A program made the position numbers and the translations under genes. The notes beneath the pieces are model-generated. The model made no database searches, had not been told where the DNA came from, and worked only from the letters and a program-made list of their open reading frames with translations. From positions 1 through 38,882 of the forward strand of contig JABDKP010000012.1 in the NCBI GenBank assembly GCA_013002175.1: DNA of 38,882 nucleotides, given 5' to 3'. The DNA is from Ilumatobacter sp. (GTDB lineage: Bacteria; Actinomycetota; Acidimicrobiia; Acidimicrobiales; Ilumatobacteraceae). This document shows positions 6,826 through 15,742 of the stretch, piece after piece (positions within the stretch are counted from its first letter, which is position 1; each line of letters starts with the position of its first letter).

Positions 6826-8256
6826 ATGACCGACCTGCTTCCGTCCGCCGACACCACGACCACGACAGGCGCCGTGGAGCGGGAAGGTGACGGGACGGGC
6901 CAGGATCGGGCGGACGACAGCAGCGGCGACGGCACCCACCGAACCCGCACCAGGCTCGTGCTCGACACATCGGTGTTGATCGCCGATCCGACCTGCATCC
7001 TGGAGTTTCGTGACGCCAACGTGATCATCCCGCTCACGGTCGTCGAAGAACTCGACGGACTGAAGAGCCGTCGCGACGACGTCGGCCGAGCCGCCCGGAC
7101 CGCGCTGCGAACACTCGAGGAGCTCCGCGTGCGCCACGGCGGATCGCTCGCCGAGCCCGTGCCCACCGGCGCCACCGGCGCCACCGTGCAGATCGAGATC
7201 AACAACATCCGCAAGCACCTGCTCGTCGAGCACGGGCTCAACGCGGAGGTGCCCGACAACCGCATCATCGGCGCCGCGATCGGGCAGTCCGACTACGGGC
7301 CGACGACGATCATCAGCAACGATGCTGCATTGCGGATCAAGGCGGCTCACCTGGGTGTCGCGGCCGCCGAGCACACGCTGGCGCGCACCCGCGACGAACG
7401 CCCGGCGATCGGCTGGACCACGATCGACACCTCCCACGAGGTCATCGACTGCCTCTTCGCAGCCGGCGGGATCGCCACCGGCGCGGTCGTCGACGACGAG
7501 ATGCGCGAGAACGAGTTCGCCGTGCTCCGGTCCGGTTCGCAGTCCGCGCTGGTCCGCACGGTCGGCGACGAGTTCGTGCTGATGACGCAACATCCACCCG
7601 AGCCGTGGGGCCTCCGGCCGCGCAACAAGGAGCAGCGGTTCGCGCTGGAGCTGTTGCTCGACCCGGACATCACGGTGATCGCCCTCGACGGCCGAGCCGG
7701 TACCGGCAAGACGCTGTTGGCGGTTGCTGCGGGCCTCGAGCAGGTGGTCGAGCAGCGCCGCTTCGAGCGGCTGGCGATCTACCGGCCGTTGGTGCCGGTC
7801 GGCCGCGCCGACGTCGGCTTCCTGCCGGGCGGGCTCGATGAGAAGCTCGACCCGTGGATGGCAGCGATCCACGATGCGGTCGTCGCGCTGTCCGACCTCG
7901 GCAGCAATCGCGACGCTCGCAACCTGATCGAGGAACTGACCGAGCGCGGCCAACTGTCGCTGGAGTCGGTGACGTTCCTCCGGGGCCGGTCGTTGCAGCG
8001 CCAGATGGTGATCATCGACGAGGCCCAGAACCTGGAACCGACCACCCTGCGCACGATCCTGACGCGGGTCGGTGAGGGGACGAAGGTGATCTTCACCGGC
8101 GACACCAGCCAGATCGACGCCCCGTACCTCGGCGAGTCGAACAACGCGCTCACGGTGCTCGCCGCCGCGTTCGGCAACCAGCGCTGCTTCGGGCACATCA
8201 CGCTGACATCGTGCGAGCGCAGCGACGTCGCCAGCCTCGCGGCCGAGTTGCTGTAG
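6826..8256 (+). CDS. PIN domain-PhoH family ATPase
   Basis: A 476-residue fusion of an N-terminal PIN ribonuclease domain and a C-terminal PhoH-type P-loop ATPase, the PhoH2 architecture, shown in mycobacteria to unwind and cut RNA. The PIN domain spans about 45-175: LVLDTSVLIADP (first catalytic Asp), VVEELDGLK, then a later Asp in PDNRIIGAAI and SNDAALR. The PhoH domain has Walker A GRAGTGKT (about 289-296), YRPLVPVGRADVGFLPG, Walker B MVIIDEAQN (about 396) and FTGDTSQID. The start has AGGAG 4 nt upstream. The mycobacterial partner PhoAT is encoded just upstream; no convincing counterpart is visible here. Confidence 0.92.
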   Translation: MTDLLPSADTTTTTGAVEREGDGTGQDRADDSSGDGTHRTRTRLVLDTSVLIADPTCILEFRDANVIIPLTVVEELDGLKSRRDDVGRAARTALRTLEELRVRHGGSLAEPVPTGATGATVQIEINNIRKHLLVEHGLNAEVPDNRIIGAAIGQSDYGPTTIISNDAALRIKAAHLGVAAAEHTLARTRDERPAIGWTTIDTSHEVIDCLFAAGGIATGAVVDDEMRENEFAVLRSGSQSALVRTVGDEFVLMTQHPPEPWGLRPRNKEQRFALELLLDPDITVIALDGRAGTGKTLLAVAAGLEQVVEQRRFERLAIYRPLVPVGRADVGFLPGGLDEKLDPWMAAIHDAVVALSDLGSNRDARNLIEELTERGQLSLESVTFLRGRSLQRQMVIIDEAQNLEPTTLRTILTRVGEGTKVIFTGDTSQIDAPYLGESNNALTVLAAAFGNQRCFGHITLTSCERSDVASLAAELL

Positions 8257-8303
8257 CCCTGCCGGGCGTTCACGTGGCACCCGGCGGTGTGACACCGGCT
8301 GTC

Positions 8304-8309
8304 TAGGGT
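8304..8309 (+). promoter_or_regulatory. Leaderless -10 box for the exonuclease gene
   Basis: TAGGGT ends 7 nt before GTG 8317. No ribosome site is present, and the same hexamer at the same spacing recurs at 27628-27633. Confidence 0.65.
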
Positions 8310-8316
8310 TGACGTC

Positions 8317-8877
8317 GTGCCGCTGCCGAGATTCGCCGTCGTCGATCTCGAGACCTCCGGGTTCTCGGTGCGGCGGCATCGCATCCTGCAGGTCGGCATC
8401 GTCGTCATCGAGGCGGACGGCTGCGTCCTCGACGAGTGGTCCACGCTGGTCAAGCTCCGATGGCCGCTGCAGCGCGTCGGCCCGACCGACGTCCACGGCA
8501 TCACCCGACGGATGCTCGCCCACGCGCCCCGGATCGACGACGTGCTCGCCGAGGTGGGCCAGCGGCTCGATGGGGCCGTCTTCACCGCCCACAACGCCGA
8601 GTTCGATGCTGCATTCCTCGTCCGGGCGGCCCGACGCCGTTCTGGGCTGGACCTCGGCCCCCGGCTGTGCACGCTGCGGATGTCGCGCCGGCTCGATCCC
8701 GATCGCCTCGTGTCACACCGGCTCAGCGACGTCTGCGAACGGTACGGCATCGTCATCGAACGCCCGCACGACGCGCTCGCCGATGCAGCTGCCACCGCCG
8801 CCATCCTCCCCCACCTGATCGCTGCGCACGGCATCACCGACGACGCCGAACTCGTTCCGTTCTTCGACCGGTCGTGA
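8317..8877 (+). CDS. DEDDh 3'-5' exonuclease (DnaQ-like)
   Basis: A 186-residue single-domain exonuclease related to the DNA polymerase III epsilon subunit. Catalytic residues are visible: VVDLETSG (Asp10, Glu12), TAHNAEFDAAF (ExoII Asp) and the HDALADA segment with the DEDDh His and final Asp. The VHGITRRML motif before ExoII is typical. Without a polymerase or BRCT domain it may proofread in trans or act in repair or RNA turnover. It ends 7 nt from the convergent pafC gene. Confidence 0.9.
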   Translation: MPLPRFAVVDLETSGFSVRRHRILQVGIVVIEADGCVLDEWSTLVKLRWPLQRVGPTDVHGITRRMLAHAPRIDDVLAEVGQRLDGAVFTAHNAEFDAAFLVRAARRRSGLDLGPRLCTLRMSRRLDPDRLVSHRLSDVCERYGIVIERPHDALADAAATAAILPHLIAAHGITDDAELVPFFDRS

Positions 8878-8884
8878 CGCGCGG

Positions 8885-9847
8885 TCAGTAGGCGGCGAGC
8901 ATCCGCTCGGCCACGGCGCGCACGTCGGCGGCCACGTCTCCGGGTTCGATCACCTCGGCATGCGGCCCGAGCCGCACCAGCAACCGGGTCAGCCAGCGTC
9001 GCGTCGCGACCGGGAGGCGAACCTCGACCCAGCCGGCCGGCTCGTCGAGCGCGCGGACCTCGTCGGTCGGGTACTGCTCGAGCACCCACTGCGCCGGTGG
9101 GGCGAGCCGGATCACGGCACGGGGCACGTCGACATCGGCGAAGAACCGGTCGGGCGCCCCCACCGTCTCCGCCGCCTCGACCGTGCGCCCGGTCGGGACG
9201 AGCGACTCGATGCGGTCGATCCGGAACGTGCGGCGCTGCCCGGATTTGTCGTCGTCGGCGACGACATACCAGTTGCCCGACTCGGCGAACACGTGGCGGG
9301 GCACGATCAGCCGCTCACCGACTTCGTCGCGGGCGGGCGAGTAGTACTCGATCGTCACCTCGGCGTCCGTCGCCGCAGCCTCGGCGAGTTCGTCGGTCAT
9401 CGCCGGGCGCGCCAGGTCGATCGCGACGCCTGCGGTGTCGTCCGACGACGCCGTCGTGGCGATGCCGGCGTCCGACAGGGCGGCCGCCAGCTTGCGCAGG
9501 CCGCGGCCGAGCGGACCGTCGGGATCCGCGCCGGGCAGTTCCATCGCCGCGCGTGCCGACGCCAACAGCGAGAAGCCTTCCGGGGCGGTGAGCCGGAGCG
9601 GCCGGGTGAACAGGCGGGGCACCCCGACGAACACCATGCCGTCGTCGACGAACACGTCGATCATCTCGTCGACGAACGGCGGCAGGCCACACATCGCGAC
9701 CAGTTCGAGATCCTGCTGTACTTCGCCCTCGGTCATGTCGTAGCGGGCCGCGACGTCGGCGAGCGGTACCTCGCCGACCTCCATCAACCACGGCAGCATC
9801 ACGAGCAGCCGACCCAGTCGCGCTTCGGCGCCGCGGCGGCCGCTCAT
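8885..9847 (-). CDS. pafC: WYL-domain transcriptional regulator, PafC-like
   Basis: A 320-residue protein with an N-terminal winged-helix region (LGRLLVMLPWLMEVGEVPLADVAARYDMTEGEVQQDLELV), a central WYL domain (TIEYYSPARDEVGERLIVPRHVFAESGNWYVVADD...RTFRIDRIESL) and a WCX-type C-terminal domain (AVIRLAPPAQWVLEQYPTD). In mycobacteria PafB and PafC act together as an activator of the LexA-independent DNA damage response. The ATG overlaps the stop of pafB as ATGA, so the two are coupled. It is not next to proteasome genes within this window. Confidence 0.85.
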   Translation of the reverse strand: MSGRRGAEARLGRLLVMLPWLMEVGEVPLADVAARYDMTEGEVQQDLELVAMCGLPPFVDEMIDVFVDDGMVFVGVPRLFTRPLRLTAPEGFSLLASARAAMELPGADPDGPLGRGLRKLAAALSDAGIATTASSDDTAGVAIDLARPAMTDELAEAAATDAEVTIEYYSPARDEVGERLIVPRHVFAESGNWYVVADDDKSGQRRTFRIDRIESLVPTGRTVEAAETVGAPDRFFADVDVPRAVIRLAPPAQWVLEQYPTDEVRALDEPAGWVEVRLPVATRRWLTRLLVRLGPHAEVIEPGDVAADVRAVAERMLAAY

Positions 9848-10800
9848 CGGCCCGCCAACCCGCCCACCCAGGCGACGATGTCGGCGCGCACCTCGGGTGG
9901 CCCGAGCACGACGGCGTGGTCGAGCAGCCCGAGCACCCACGACCGGAACGCGTCCAGGTTCGAGGCCGGAACGGAGAGGTCGACCGAACCGTCGGGGTGG
10001 CGGTCGACGACCCGGTCGGCGCCGAGTTCCCGCTCGATCGCCGCGGCCCGAGTCGCGCCGACACGTACGACGGCCTCGATGCCGTCGCTGGGAGCGTGAC
10101 CGATCTGCTTCGGATCGGCCGGGAATGCGTCGCGCGGGTCGAACGACGGCGGCCGCTCGAACGTGCCCGGCTCGCCGACCTCGACCGATTCGGTCGCGAA
10201 CCGGTCGACGCGGAACGTGCGCCGCTCGCCGCGGTCGAGATCGTGACCGACGACGTACCAGAAGCCACCGCGCAGGAGCAGCCCGTACGGCTGGAGGTGA
10301 CGCTGCTCGCCGCGATACGAGAAGCTGATCGCGGACCGCGAGGCAACCGCGGCGCGGAGCGCGGGGAGCTCGGGACGGTCCGGCATGACGGCGGTGACCG
10401 GGAGCCGATCGCCGGCCGACAGATCGCCGCCGAGCTTCCAGATGGCGTCGCGACCGGCGGACGAGCCGCTGCGCACGGCCGCGACCGCCACCTGCAGCGC
10501 CCGCATCTCGTCGACGTCGAGGTCGAGGTCGGCGAGCTCGTACTTCCGTCGGTCGATCGCGTACCGCGAGGAGCCCGCGTCCGGCCCGGCGTCGATGATC
10601 GTGGTGTCGATCGGGACGCCGAGCTCGCGCAGCGCCGCCTTGTCGCGCTCGAATGCGCCGCGGCGGGCGCGGTCGCCGTCGGGATAGTGCTGGTCCAGTT
10701 CCGCGGTGATCTGCAACTGGGTGAGCGGGACGCGTGTCTCCAGCAGCAGTGCGAGGAGGTTCGTCAGTCGTTCGACGCGATCGCCCTGCTTCGTCGCCAT
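9844..10800 (-). CDS. pafB: WYL-domain transcriptional regulator, PafB-like
   Basis: A 318-residue protein. The N-terminal HTH region (RVERLTNLLALLLETRVPLTQLQITAEL, then ARRGAFERDKAALRELGVPI) is the PafB type. The WYL domain follows (ISFSYRGEQRHLQPYGLLLRGGFWYVVGHDLDRGERRTFRVDRF) and a WCX domain ends the protein. It is first of the two-gene unit with pafC. A TTGACT element lies 7 nt before the ATG, the same placement as upstream of the XRE gene at 35 kb. Members normally work as a PafB-PafC heterodimer. Confidence 0.85.
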   Translation of the reverse strand: MATKQGDRVERLTNLLALLLETRVPLTQLQITAELDQHYPDGDRARRGAFERDKAALRELGVPIDTTIIDAGPDAGSSRYAIDRRKYELADLDLDVDEMRALQVAVAAVRSGSSAGRDAIWKLGGDLSAGDRLPVTAVMPDRPELPALRAAVASRSAISFSYRGEQRHLQPYGLLLRGGFWYVVGHDLDRGERRTFRVDRFATESVEVGEPGTFERPPSFDPRDAFPADPKQIGHAPSDGIEAVVRVGATRAAAIERELGADRVVDRHPDGSVDLSVPASNLDAFRSWVLGLLDHAVVLGPPEVRADIVAWVGGLAGR

Positions 10801-10807
10801 GCCGACC

Positions 10808-10813
10808 AGTCAA
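10808..10813 (-). promoter_or_regulatory. Possible leaderless promoter element for pafB
   Basis: TTGACT on the minus strand, 7 nt before the ATG. It does not match TANNNT at position 2, so it may be chance; mycobacterial PafBC targets carry a distinct RecA-NDp-type promoter, which would be worth comparing. Confidence 0.28.
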
Positions 10814-10842
10814 GCAGCCGGGAGCCGTCAACCGGTCGTTGG

Positions 10843-11712
10843 TCAGTGCGGCGCGTAGTCGTAGAACCCGCGGCCGGACTTGCGCCCGAGCAGACCCGCC
10901 TCCACCATGCGCGACAGCATCGGCGGCGGCGCGTACAGCGGCTCCTTGAACTCCTCGTACAGGCTGAGCGCGACCGCCAACGTGGTGTCGAGGCCGATCA
11001 GGTCCGCGAGGCTGAGCGGCCCCATCGGATGGTTGCAGCCCTCGACCATCCCGTGGTCGATGTCCTCGGCGGTGGCGAAGCCGGACTCCATCATCCGGAT
11101 CGCCGACAGGATGTACGGGATCAGCAGAGCGTTGACGATGAAGCCGGCGCGGTCCTGGCTCTTGATCACGATCTTGTCGAGCGTGTCGGTGGCGAACGAA
11201 TGCGCCGCAGCGACCGTCTCCTCGGACGTCATCAGGCTCGTCACCAGCTCGACGAGCTTCAGCACCGGCACCGGGTTGAAGAAGTGAATACCGACGACCT
11301 GCTCTGGGCGCTGGGTTGCGATTCCGAGCTTCATGATCGGGATCGAGCTGGTGTTGCTGGCGAGGATCGCATCGTCGGCCTCGACGACCTTGTCCAGCGT
11401 GCTGAACACGTCGACCTTCATCGGCTCGTCCTCGATCACCGCCTCGATCACCAGGTGCCGGTCGGCCATGTCGCCGAGATCGGTTGTGAACGACAGCCGC
11501 GCCGCCGTCTCGCTGCGCTCGTCCTCGGTCATCTTGTTGCGCGCGACCGCCTTGTCGAACGACCCGAAGATCCGCTCGCGACCACGTTCCGCTGCGCCGG
11601 CGTCGATTTCGCGGACGAGCGTGTCGAGCCCGGCCCGTGCGCAGACCTCGGCGATGCCCGCCCCCATTTGCCCGCATCCGACGATGCCGACGCGCTGGAT
11701 CGATGTGCTCAC
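10843..11712 (-). CDS. fadB2: 3-hydroxybutyryl-CoA dehydrogenase
   Basis: Oxidises (S)-3-hydroxyacyl-CoA with NAD(P), in beta-oxidation or butanoate metabolism. The 289-residue protein starts with a Rossmann fold, VGIVGCGQMGAGIAEV (GxGxxG at 12-17), then VIEAVIEDEPMK, ASNTSSIPI, GIHFFNPVPVLKLVEL (catalytic His) and the C-terminal helical domain with NHPMGPLSLADLIGLDT and GRKSGRGFYDY. The GTG at 11712 is chosen because GGGAG lies 8 nt upstream; an ATG at 11727 in the same frame would add 5 residues and contain that site. Paralogue naming (fadB2, hbd) is by family. Confidence 0.92.
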   Translation of the reverse strand: MSTSIQRVGIVGCGQMGAGIAEVCARAGLDTLVREIDAGAAERGRERIFGSFDKAVARNKMTEDERSETAARLSFTTDLGDMADRHLVIEAVIEDEPMKVDVFSTLDKVVEADDAILASNTSSIPIMKLGIATQRPEQVVGIHFFNPVPVLKLVELVTSLMTSEETVAAAHSFATDTLDKIVIKSQDRAGFIVNALLIPYILSAIRMMESGFATAEDIDHGMVEGCNHPMGPLSLADLIGLDTTLAVALSLYEEFKEPLYAPPPMLSRMVEAGLLGRKSGRGFYDYAPH

Positions 11713-11773
11713 GATTCGGTCTCCCATTCGTTCGGGTGCCGGCCCCGACAGGTCGGCTCGGCTGCGATCCTGC

Positions 11774-11779
11774 CACACT
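11774..11779 (+). promoter_or_regulatory. Possible leaderless -10 box for phoD
   Basis: CACACT, 7 nt before the ATG at 11787. It deviates from TANNNT in the first base. Confidence 0.38.
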
Positions 11780-11786
11780 TCGTGAG

Positions 11787-13388
11787 ATGCAGATGTCGCG
11801 GCGACGCTTCCTCGCCCTCTCCGCGACGTTCGTCGCCGGGTGCACGACCTCGGAGGGGGCCGGATCGGACACGACCCTGTCCCCCACCACCGCATCGCCC
11901 GCCTCGACGAGTACCTCCACCACGTCGACGACGAGCACGAGCACGACATCGACGTCGACGACGAGCACGACCACCACGACCGAGCCGGAACCCGAGTTGG
12001 AGGTGAACCCGTTCACGCTGGGGGTCGCGTCCGGTGACCCCGAAGCGTCGTCGGTCGTGCTGTGGACCCGACTCACCGGCGACCTGCCATCCGCCGGCGT
12101 GACGGTGGAGTGGCGGGCGACCGCCACCGGCGGCACCGAAGTGGCCAGGGGCGAGTTCACCACGGGGGCGCTGCTCGGCGGGGCGGTCCGTGTCATCGCA
12201 GACATCGACCAGCCGGTCGACTACCAGTTCTTCGCCGGCGGATGGGCCTCGCCGGTGGGCCGGACTGCGCCGCTCGTGGCCGCCGACGAGCTGCGGATCG
12301 CGTCGGCGTCGTGCCAGCACTTCGAGTCCGGCTTCTACGCCGCGCACCGCGATCTCGCCGAGTGGGCACCGGATCTGGTGCTCTTCCTCGGCGACTTCAT
12401 CTACGAGGGAGATGCCCGACCGATCGGCGACGATCGCGTGCGCGCCCACGAGGGGCCCGAGCCCACCGACGTCGCCGGGTATCGCGCCCGCTATGCGACG
12501 TACCTCGGCGACCCGCAACTCCAGTCGGCCCGTGCGGCTGCGCCGTGGATCTGCATCTGGGACGACCACGAGGTCGAGAACAACTACGCCGGCCTCGTCT
12601 CGGAGGACGACGCCGACGTGGACGTCTTCGCCCGCCGCCGCGCCGATGCGTACCGGGCGTGGTGGGAGAACATGCCGACGCGGCTGCCGCCGCCGGAGGG
12701 CGGCGTCGACTTCGAGATCTACCGCGGCACCGACGTGCCGGGTACGGATGGCGCGGACCTGCTTCGACTGTCGATGCTCGACGGGCGGCAGTTCCGGTCC
12801 GACCAGGTGTGCGAGACGACGTTCGACCTCGGTCCCCCGTGTGCCGGGTCGGACGACCCCGCACGGACGATGCTCGGCGCCGCGCAGGAGGCGTGGATCG
12901 CGGACCGGTTCGCGTCAACCGCCGCGACGTGGAACTGCGTCGCCCAGCAGACCGTGCTGAGCGATCTGCGCTTCGGTGACGTCGGTGCCATCCTGAACTA
13001 CGACCAGTGGGACGGCTACGCGCCGGCGCGCGATCGGCTCCTGGCCGCTCCGCCGAGCGGCCTGGTCGTGCTGACGGGCGACATCCACCTCGGGGGCGTC
13101 GGCCTGGTCGGTCCGCTCGACGCGCCGGTCGGGGTCGAGTTCGTGACGACGTCGATCTCGTCGGCGGGCAACGTGCCGGTCGACTTCGCGCCGGTCGTCG
13201 AGGGATTCGAGAACATTGTGGCGGCCGATCTCGTCCACCGCGGCTACACGCGGCACACGGTCACGCAACAGGCCTGGACGGCCGAGTACCGCACGGTCGA
13301 CGACATCACCGACCCGGAGTCCGCGGTGTCGACGTGGCGGACGTTCACGGTCCCCGCCGGTGCGGTCGCGGTGACCGGGGACCCCTGA
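11787..13388 (+). CDS. phoD: PhoD-like alkaline phosphatase, Tat-exported lipoprotein
   Basis: An extracytoplasmic metallophosphoesterase that releases phosphate from organic esters. The 533-residue product begins SRRRFLALSATFVAGC, combining a twin-arginine signal with a lipobox (Cys19), so it should be exported folded and anchored. About 45 residues of Ser/Thr repeats and Glu/Pro follow as a tether. The PhoD N-terminal domain starts at NPFTLGVASGDPEASSVVLWTRL. The catalytic domain shows SASCQHFESGFY, LFLGDFIYEGD, WDDHEVENNYAG and LTGDIHLGG. ATG 11787 and ATG 11793 are both possible. Convergent with pgi, 12 nt apart. Confidence 0.93.
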   Translation: MQMSRRRFLALSATFVAGCTTSEGAGSDTTLSPTTASPASTSTSTTSTTSTSTTSTSTTSTTTTTEPEPELEVNPFTLGVASGDPEASSVVLWTRLTGDLPSAGVTVEWRATATGGTEVARGEFTTGALLGGAVRVIADIDQPVDYQFFAGGWASPVGRTAPLVAADELRIASASCQHFESGFYAAHRDLAEWAPDLVLFLGDFIYEGDARPIGDDRVRAHEGPEPTDVAGYRARYATYLGDPQLQSARAAAPWICIWDDHEVENNYAGLVSEDDADVDVFARRRADAYRAWWENMPTRLPPPEGGVDFEIYRGTDVPGTDGADLLRLSMLDGRQFRSDQVCETTFDLGPPCAGSDDPARTMLGAAQEAWIADRFASTAATWNCVAQQTVLSDLRFGDVGAILNYDQWDGYAPARDRLLAAPPSGLVVLTGDIHLGGVGLVGPLDAPVGVEFVTTSISSAGNVPVDFAPVVEGFENIVAADLVHRGYTRHTVTQQAWTAEYRTVDDITDPESAVSTWRTFTVPAGAVAVTGDP

Positions 13389-13400
13389 CGCGGACCGACG

Positions 13401-14942
13401 TCAGCGGTTGTTGCGATACCAGTCGATCAGTGCGTTGGTGCTGGCGTCGTGGGCGTCGGGGCGATGCGCGTCGTCGTCGCCGGTCAGCTCGGGGGTGACC
13501 TGGTTGGCGAGCTCCTTGCCGAGTTCGACGCCCCACTGGTCGTAGCTGTTGACCCCCCACACCGTGCCCTGGACGTGGACGATGTGCTCGTACAGCGCGA
13601 TCAACTGCCCCAGCACTGCCGGTGTCAACTGCTCGGCGACGATCACCGTGTTCGGCCGATTGCCCTCGAAGTGGCGGTGCGGTTCGGCGGCGTTGGCCCG
13701 CCCGAACGCCAGGGCCTCGGACTGGGCGATCAGGTTCGCGATCAGCAGGTCGTGGTGTTGCTGGTACCGATGGTTGGCACGGGCGAAGCCGATGAAGTCG
13801 ACCGGAACCACCCGCGTGCCCTGGTGGATCAGCTGGTAGAAGGCGTGTTGGCCGTTGGTGCCCGGTTCACCCCACACGATCGGGCCGGTGTGGTGGTCGA
13901 CCCGCATGCCGTCGAGGCCGACCGACTTGCCGTTCGACTCCATGTCGAGCTGCTGGAGGTATGCCGGGAAGCGTGCCAGCTCCTGCGCGTACGGCAGCAC
14001 CGCCTTCGTGTCGAACCCGAGGCCGTTGGCGTACCAGACGCCCAGCATGGCGAGCACGACCGGGACGTTCGACGCCAACGGCTCGGAACGGAAGTGCACG
14101 TCGACGGTGTGGAAGCCGGCGAGGAACTCGCGGAACGCGGCCGGGCCGATGGCGATCATCAGCGACAGCCCGATCGCCGAAGCGACCGAGTAACGACCGC
14201 CCACCCAATCCCAGAACCCGAACATGTTGGCGGTGTCGATCCCGAACTCGGCGACCCGCTCGGCGTTCGTGGACACGGCGACGAAATGATCGCGCACCGC
14301 CTGTTCACCGAGGGCGTCGACGAGCCAGGCGCGTGCCGTGCGGGCATTGGTCAGCGTCTCGATCGTGCCGAATGTCTTCGAGGCGACGATGAACAGCGTC
14401 GATGCGGGGTCGGCATCGGCGAGCACGGCGGCGATGTCGGCGCCGTCGACATTCGAGACGAACGAGCAGCGCAGCCGAGGATGGCGGGCCGCCTGCAGCG
14501 CCTCGTACGCCATTGCCGGGCCGAGGTCCGACCCGCCGATGCCGATGTTGACGACGTGGGTGATCGTCGGGTCGGCCCGGACCCGCTCCGCGAACGCGGA
14601 CATCTCGTCGAGAACGGCGTGCACGTCAGGCACGACGTTCTCGCCGTCGATCATGAATTCGCTGCCCCGCGGCATCCGCAGGGCGACGTGCCCGACCGCA
14701 CGATCCTCGGCCACGTTGATGTGCTCGCCCGCGAACATCGCATCGCGCCGGGCCTCCACGCCCGACGTGTGGGCGAGGTCCAGCAGCGCGCCGAGCACGT
14801 CGTCGGTCAGCCGGTGCTTCGAGTAGTCGACGCGGAGGTCGCCGACGTGCTTGACGTACCGTTCGGCGCGACCCGGATCGGTGGCGAAGAGTTCCCGCAG
14901 ATGGGCCGGACGGGGGAGATCGGAGAGTTGCGCGAGGTCCAT
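13401..14942 (-). CDS. pgi: Glucose-6-phosphate isomerase
   Basis: Interconverts glucose-6-phosphate and fructose-6-phosphate. The 513-residue protein has [17 protein letters not shown], the sugar-phosphate-binding SKTFGTIET segment, [36 protein letters not shown] (catalytic Glu near residue 358), and the C-terminal signature ending [14 protein letters not shown]. The ATG is preceded 7 nt upstream by TAGGTT and has no ribosome site. It lies 43 nt downstream of pgl on the same strand; each gene appears to have its own promoter. Glucose-6-phosphate also feeds the trehalose genes at the start of the window. Confidence 0.96.
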   Translation of the reverse strand: MDLAQLSDLPRPAHLRELFATDPGRAERYVKHVGDLRVDYSKHRLTDDVLGALLDLAHTSGVEARRDAMFAGEHINVAEDRAVGHVALRMPRGSEFMIDGENVVPDVHAVLDEMSAFAERVRADPTITHVVNIGIGGSDLGPAMAYEALQAARHPRLRCSFVSNVDGADIAAVLADADPASTLFIVASKTFGTIETLTNARTARAWLVDALGEQAVRDHFVAVSTNAERVAEFGIDTANMFGFWDWVGGRYSVASAIGLSLMIAIGPAAFREFLAGFHTVDVHFRSEPLASNVPVVLAMLGVWYANGLGFDTKAVLPYAQELARFPAYLQQLDMESNGKSVGLDGMRVDHHTGPIVWGEPGTNGQHAFYQLIHQGTRVVPVDFIGFARANHRYQQHHDLLIANLIAQSEALAFGRANAAEPHRHFEGNRPNTVIVAEQLTPAVLGQLIALYEHIVHVQGTVWGVNSYDQWGVELGKELANQVTPELTGDDDAHRPDAHDASTNALIDWYRNNR

Positions 14943-14949
14943 CCCGGCG

Positions 14950-14955
14950 AACCTA
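14950..14955 (-). promoter_or_regulatory. Leaderless -10 box for pgi
   Basis: TAGGTT on the minus strand, 7 nt before the ATG at 14942, inside the short pgl-pgi gap. Confidence 0.6.
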
Positions 14956-14985
14956 GCGCCGGGCCGCGACGTCGTGCATTCCCGC

Positions 14986-15666
14986 TCAGCCGATCCGGCC
15001 GGCCGCGTCCGGGTCGAGGAACAGCGTCGTCGCGGAGCGGCGGACGTGGCACGCCGGCAGTCGCGGATCGAGGTCCAGCCACCGCCGCACGACGTCGGCC
15101 TTCTCGGCGCCCGCCACGAGGAACAGCCGGCTGCGGGCGGCGTTGATCGGCACGGGCGTCATCGTCATCCGCCCGTGGCCGTTGAACGCACCGACGACCG
15201 CGACGCGCCGTTCGCAGTCCACGACGGCCGCGTCCGGATGAGGGGCCGGCGGCCACGAGGCGGTGTGGCCGTCGCCGCCGAGCCCCAGGTGCACTGCGTC
15301 CAGGGTGGGGAGCTGTGACGCATACCTGCTCGCCGCGCCCTCGACGTCGTGGTCGGTGACCGGCATCGGCCGCAGCAGTGCTGGCACGGCCGACAGCTGC
15401 CGCGCGTTGCGGTCGCGGTGGTCGTCGGCAACGATCCGCTCGTCGACCTGCCAGACGGTCACCCGGCCCCAGTCGAGGTCCTCGTGCACGAACGCAGAGA
15501 GCATCGACGGCGCCGCCGACCCGCCGCTCACCGCAAGGGCGGCCTCCCCCCGACGGCGGATCGCAGAGCGCAACCGGACGCCGAGCGACCGGGCGATGTC
15601 GACAGCCGGGTCGTCCGAGATCCGGATGGTGACTGCGCCATCACGCACGACCCGCGGACGACTCAT
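14986..15666 (-). CDS. pgl: 6-phosphogluconolactonase
   Basis: Hydrolyses 6-phosphogluconolactone in the oxidative pentose phosphate pathway. The 226-residue product shows the SugI/NagB fold motifs [32 protein letters not shown] and [14 protein letters not shown], and ends with the [17 protein letters not shown] helix. ATG 15666 is set by a TATCGT box 7 nt upstream; the open frame extends further but without conserved residues. The usual partner zwf is not in the window; pgi follows instead. Confidence 0.93.
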   Translation of the reverse strand: MSRPRVVRDGAVTIRISDDPAVDIARSLGVRLRSAIRRRGEAALAVSGGSAAPSMLSAFVHEDLDWGRVTVWQVDERIVADDHRDRNARQLSAVPALLRPMPVTDHDVEGAASRYASQLPTLDAVHLGLGGDGHTASWPPAPHPDAAVVDCERRVAVVGAFNGHGRMTMTPVPINAARSRLFLVAGAEKADVVRRWLDLDPRLPACHVRRSATTLFLDPDAAGRIG

Positions 15667-15673
15667 CGCGGCG

Positions 15674-15679
15674 ACGATA
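15674..15679 (-). promoter_or_regulatory. Leaderless -10 box for pgl
   Basis: TATCGT on the minus strand, 7 nt before the ATG at 15666. It faces away from the rarD box 50 nt to the right. Confidence 0.6.
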
Positions 15680-15728
15680 GGCGACGCCACCCGCTCGCCT
15701 CCAGTGCGGCGAAACCGCTGCGTCGCCG

Positions 15729-15734
15729 TACCGT
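15729..15734 (+). promoter_or_regulatory. Leaderless -10 box for rarD
   Basis: TACCGT, 8 nt before the ATG at 15743, divergent from the pgl promoter. Confidence 0.58.
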
Positions 15735-15742
15735 GTCCGGCG

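Noticed and set aside
6476-6829. Open frame upstream of phoH ending in an ATGA overlap, in the place of mycobacterial phoAT
   Set aside because: Third codon positions are about half A/T, unlike real genes here, and its start lies inside hup. Kept only as a question under findings.
9916-12006. A 696-codon plus-strand frame opposite pafB and fadB2
   Set aside because: Low-complexity Arg/Asp/Val sequence spanning two real genes on the other strand; no domain.
8885-12205. A single 1106-codon minus-strand frame
   Set aside because: Only the last 320 codons (pafC, from ATG 9847) are gene-like; the rest is antisense to phoD or out of frame with pafB and fadB2.
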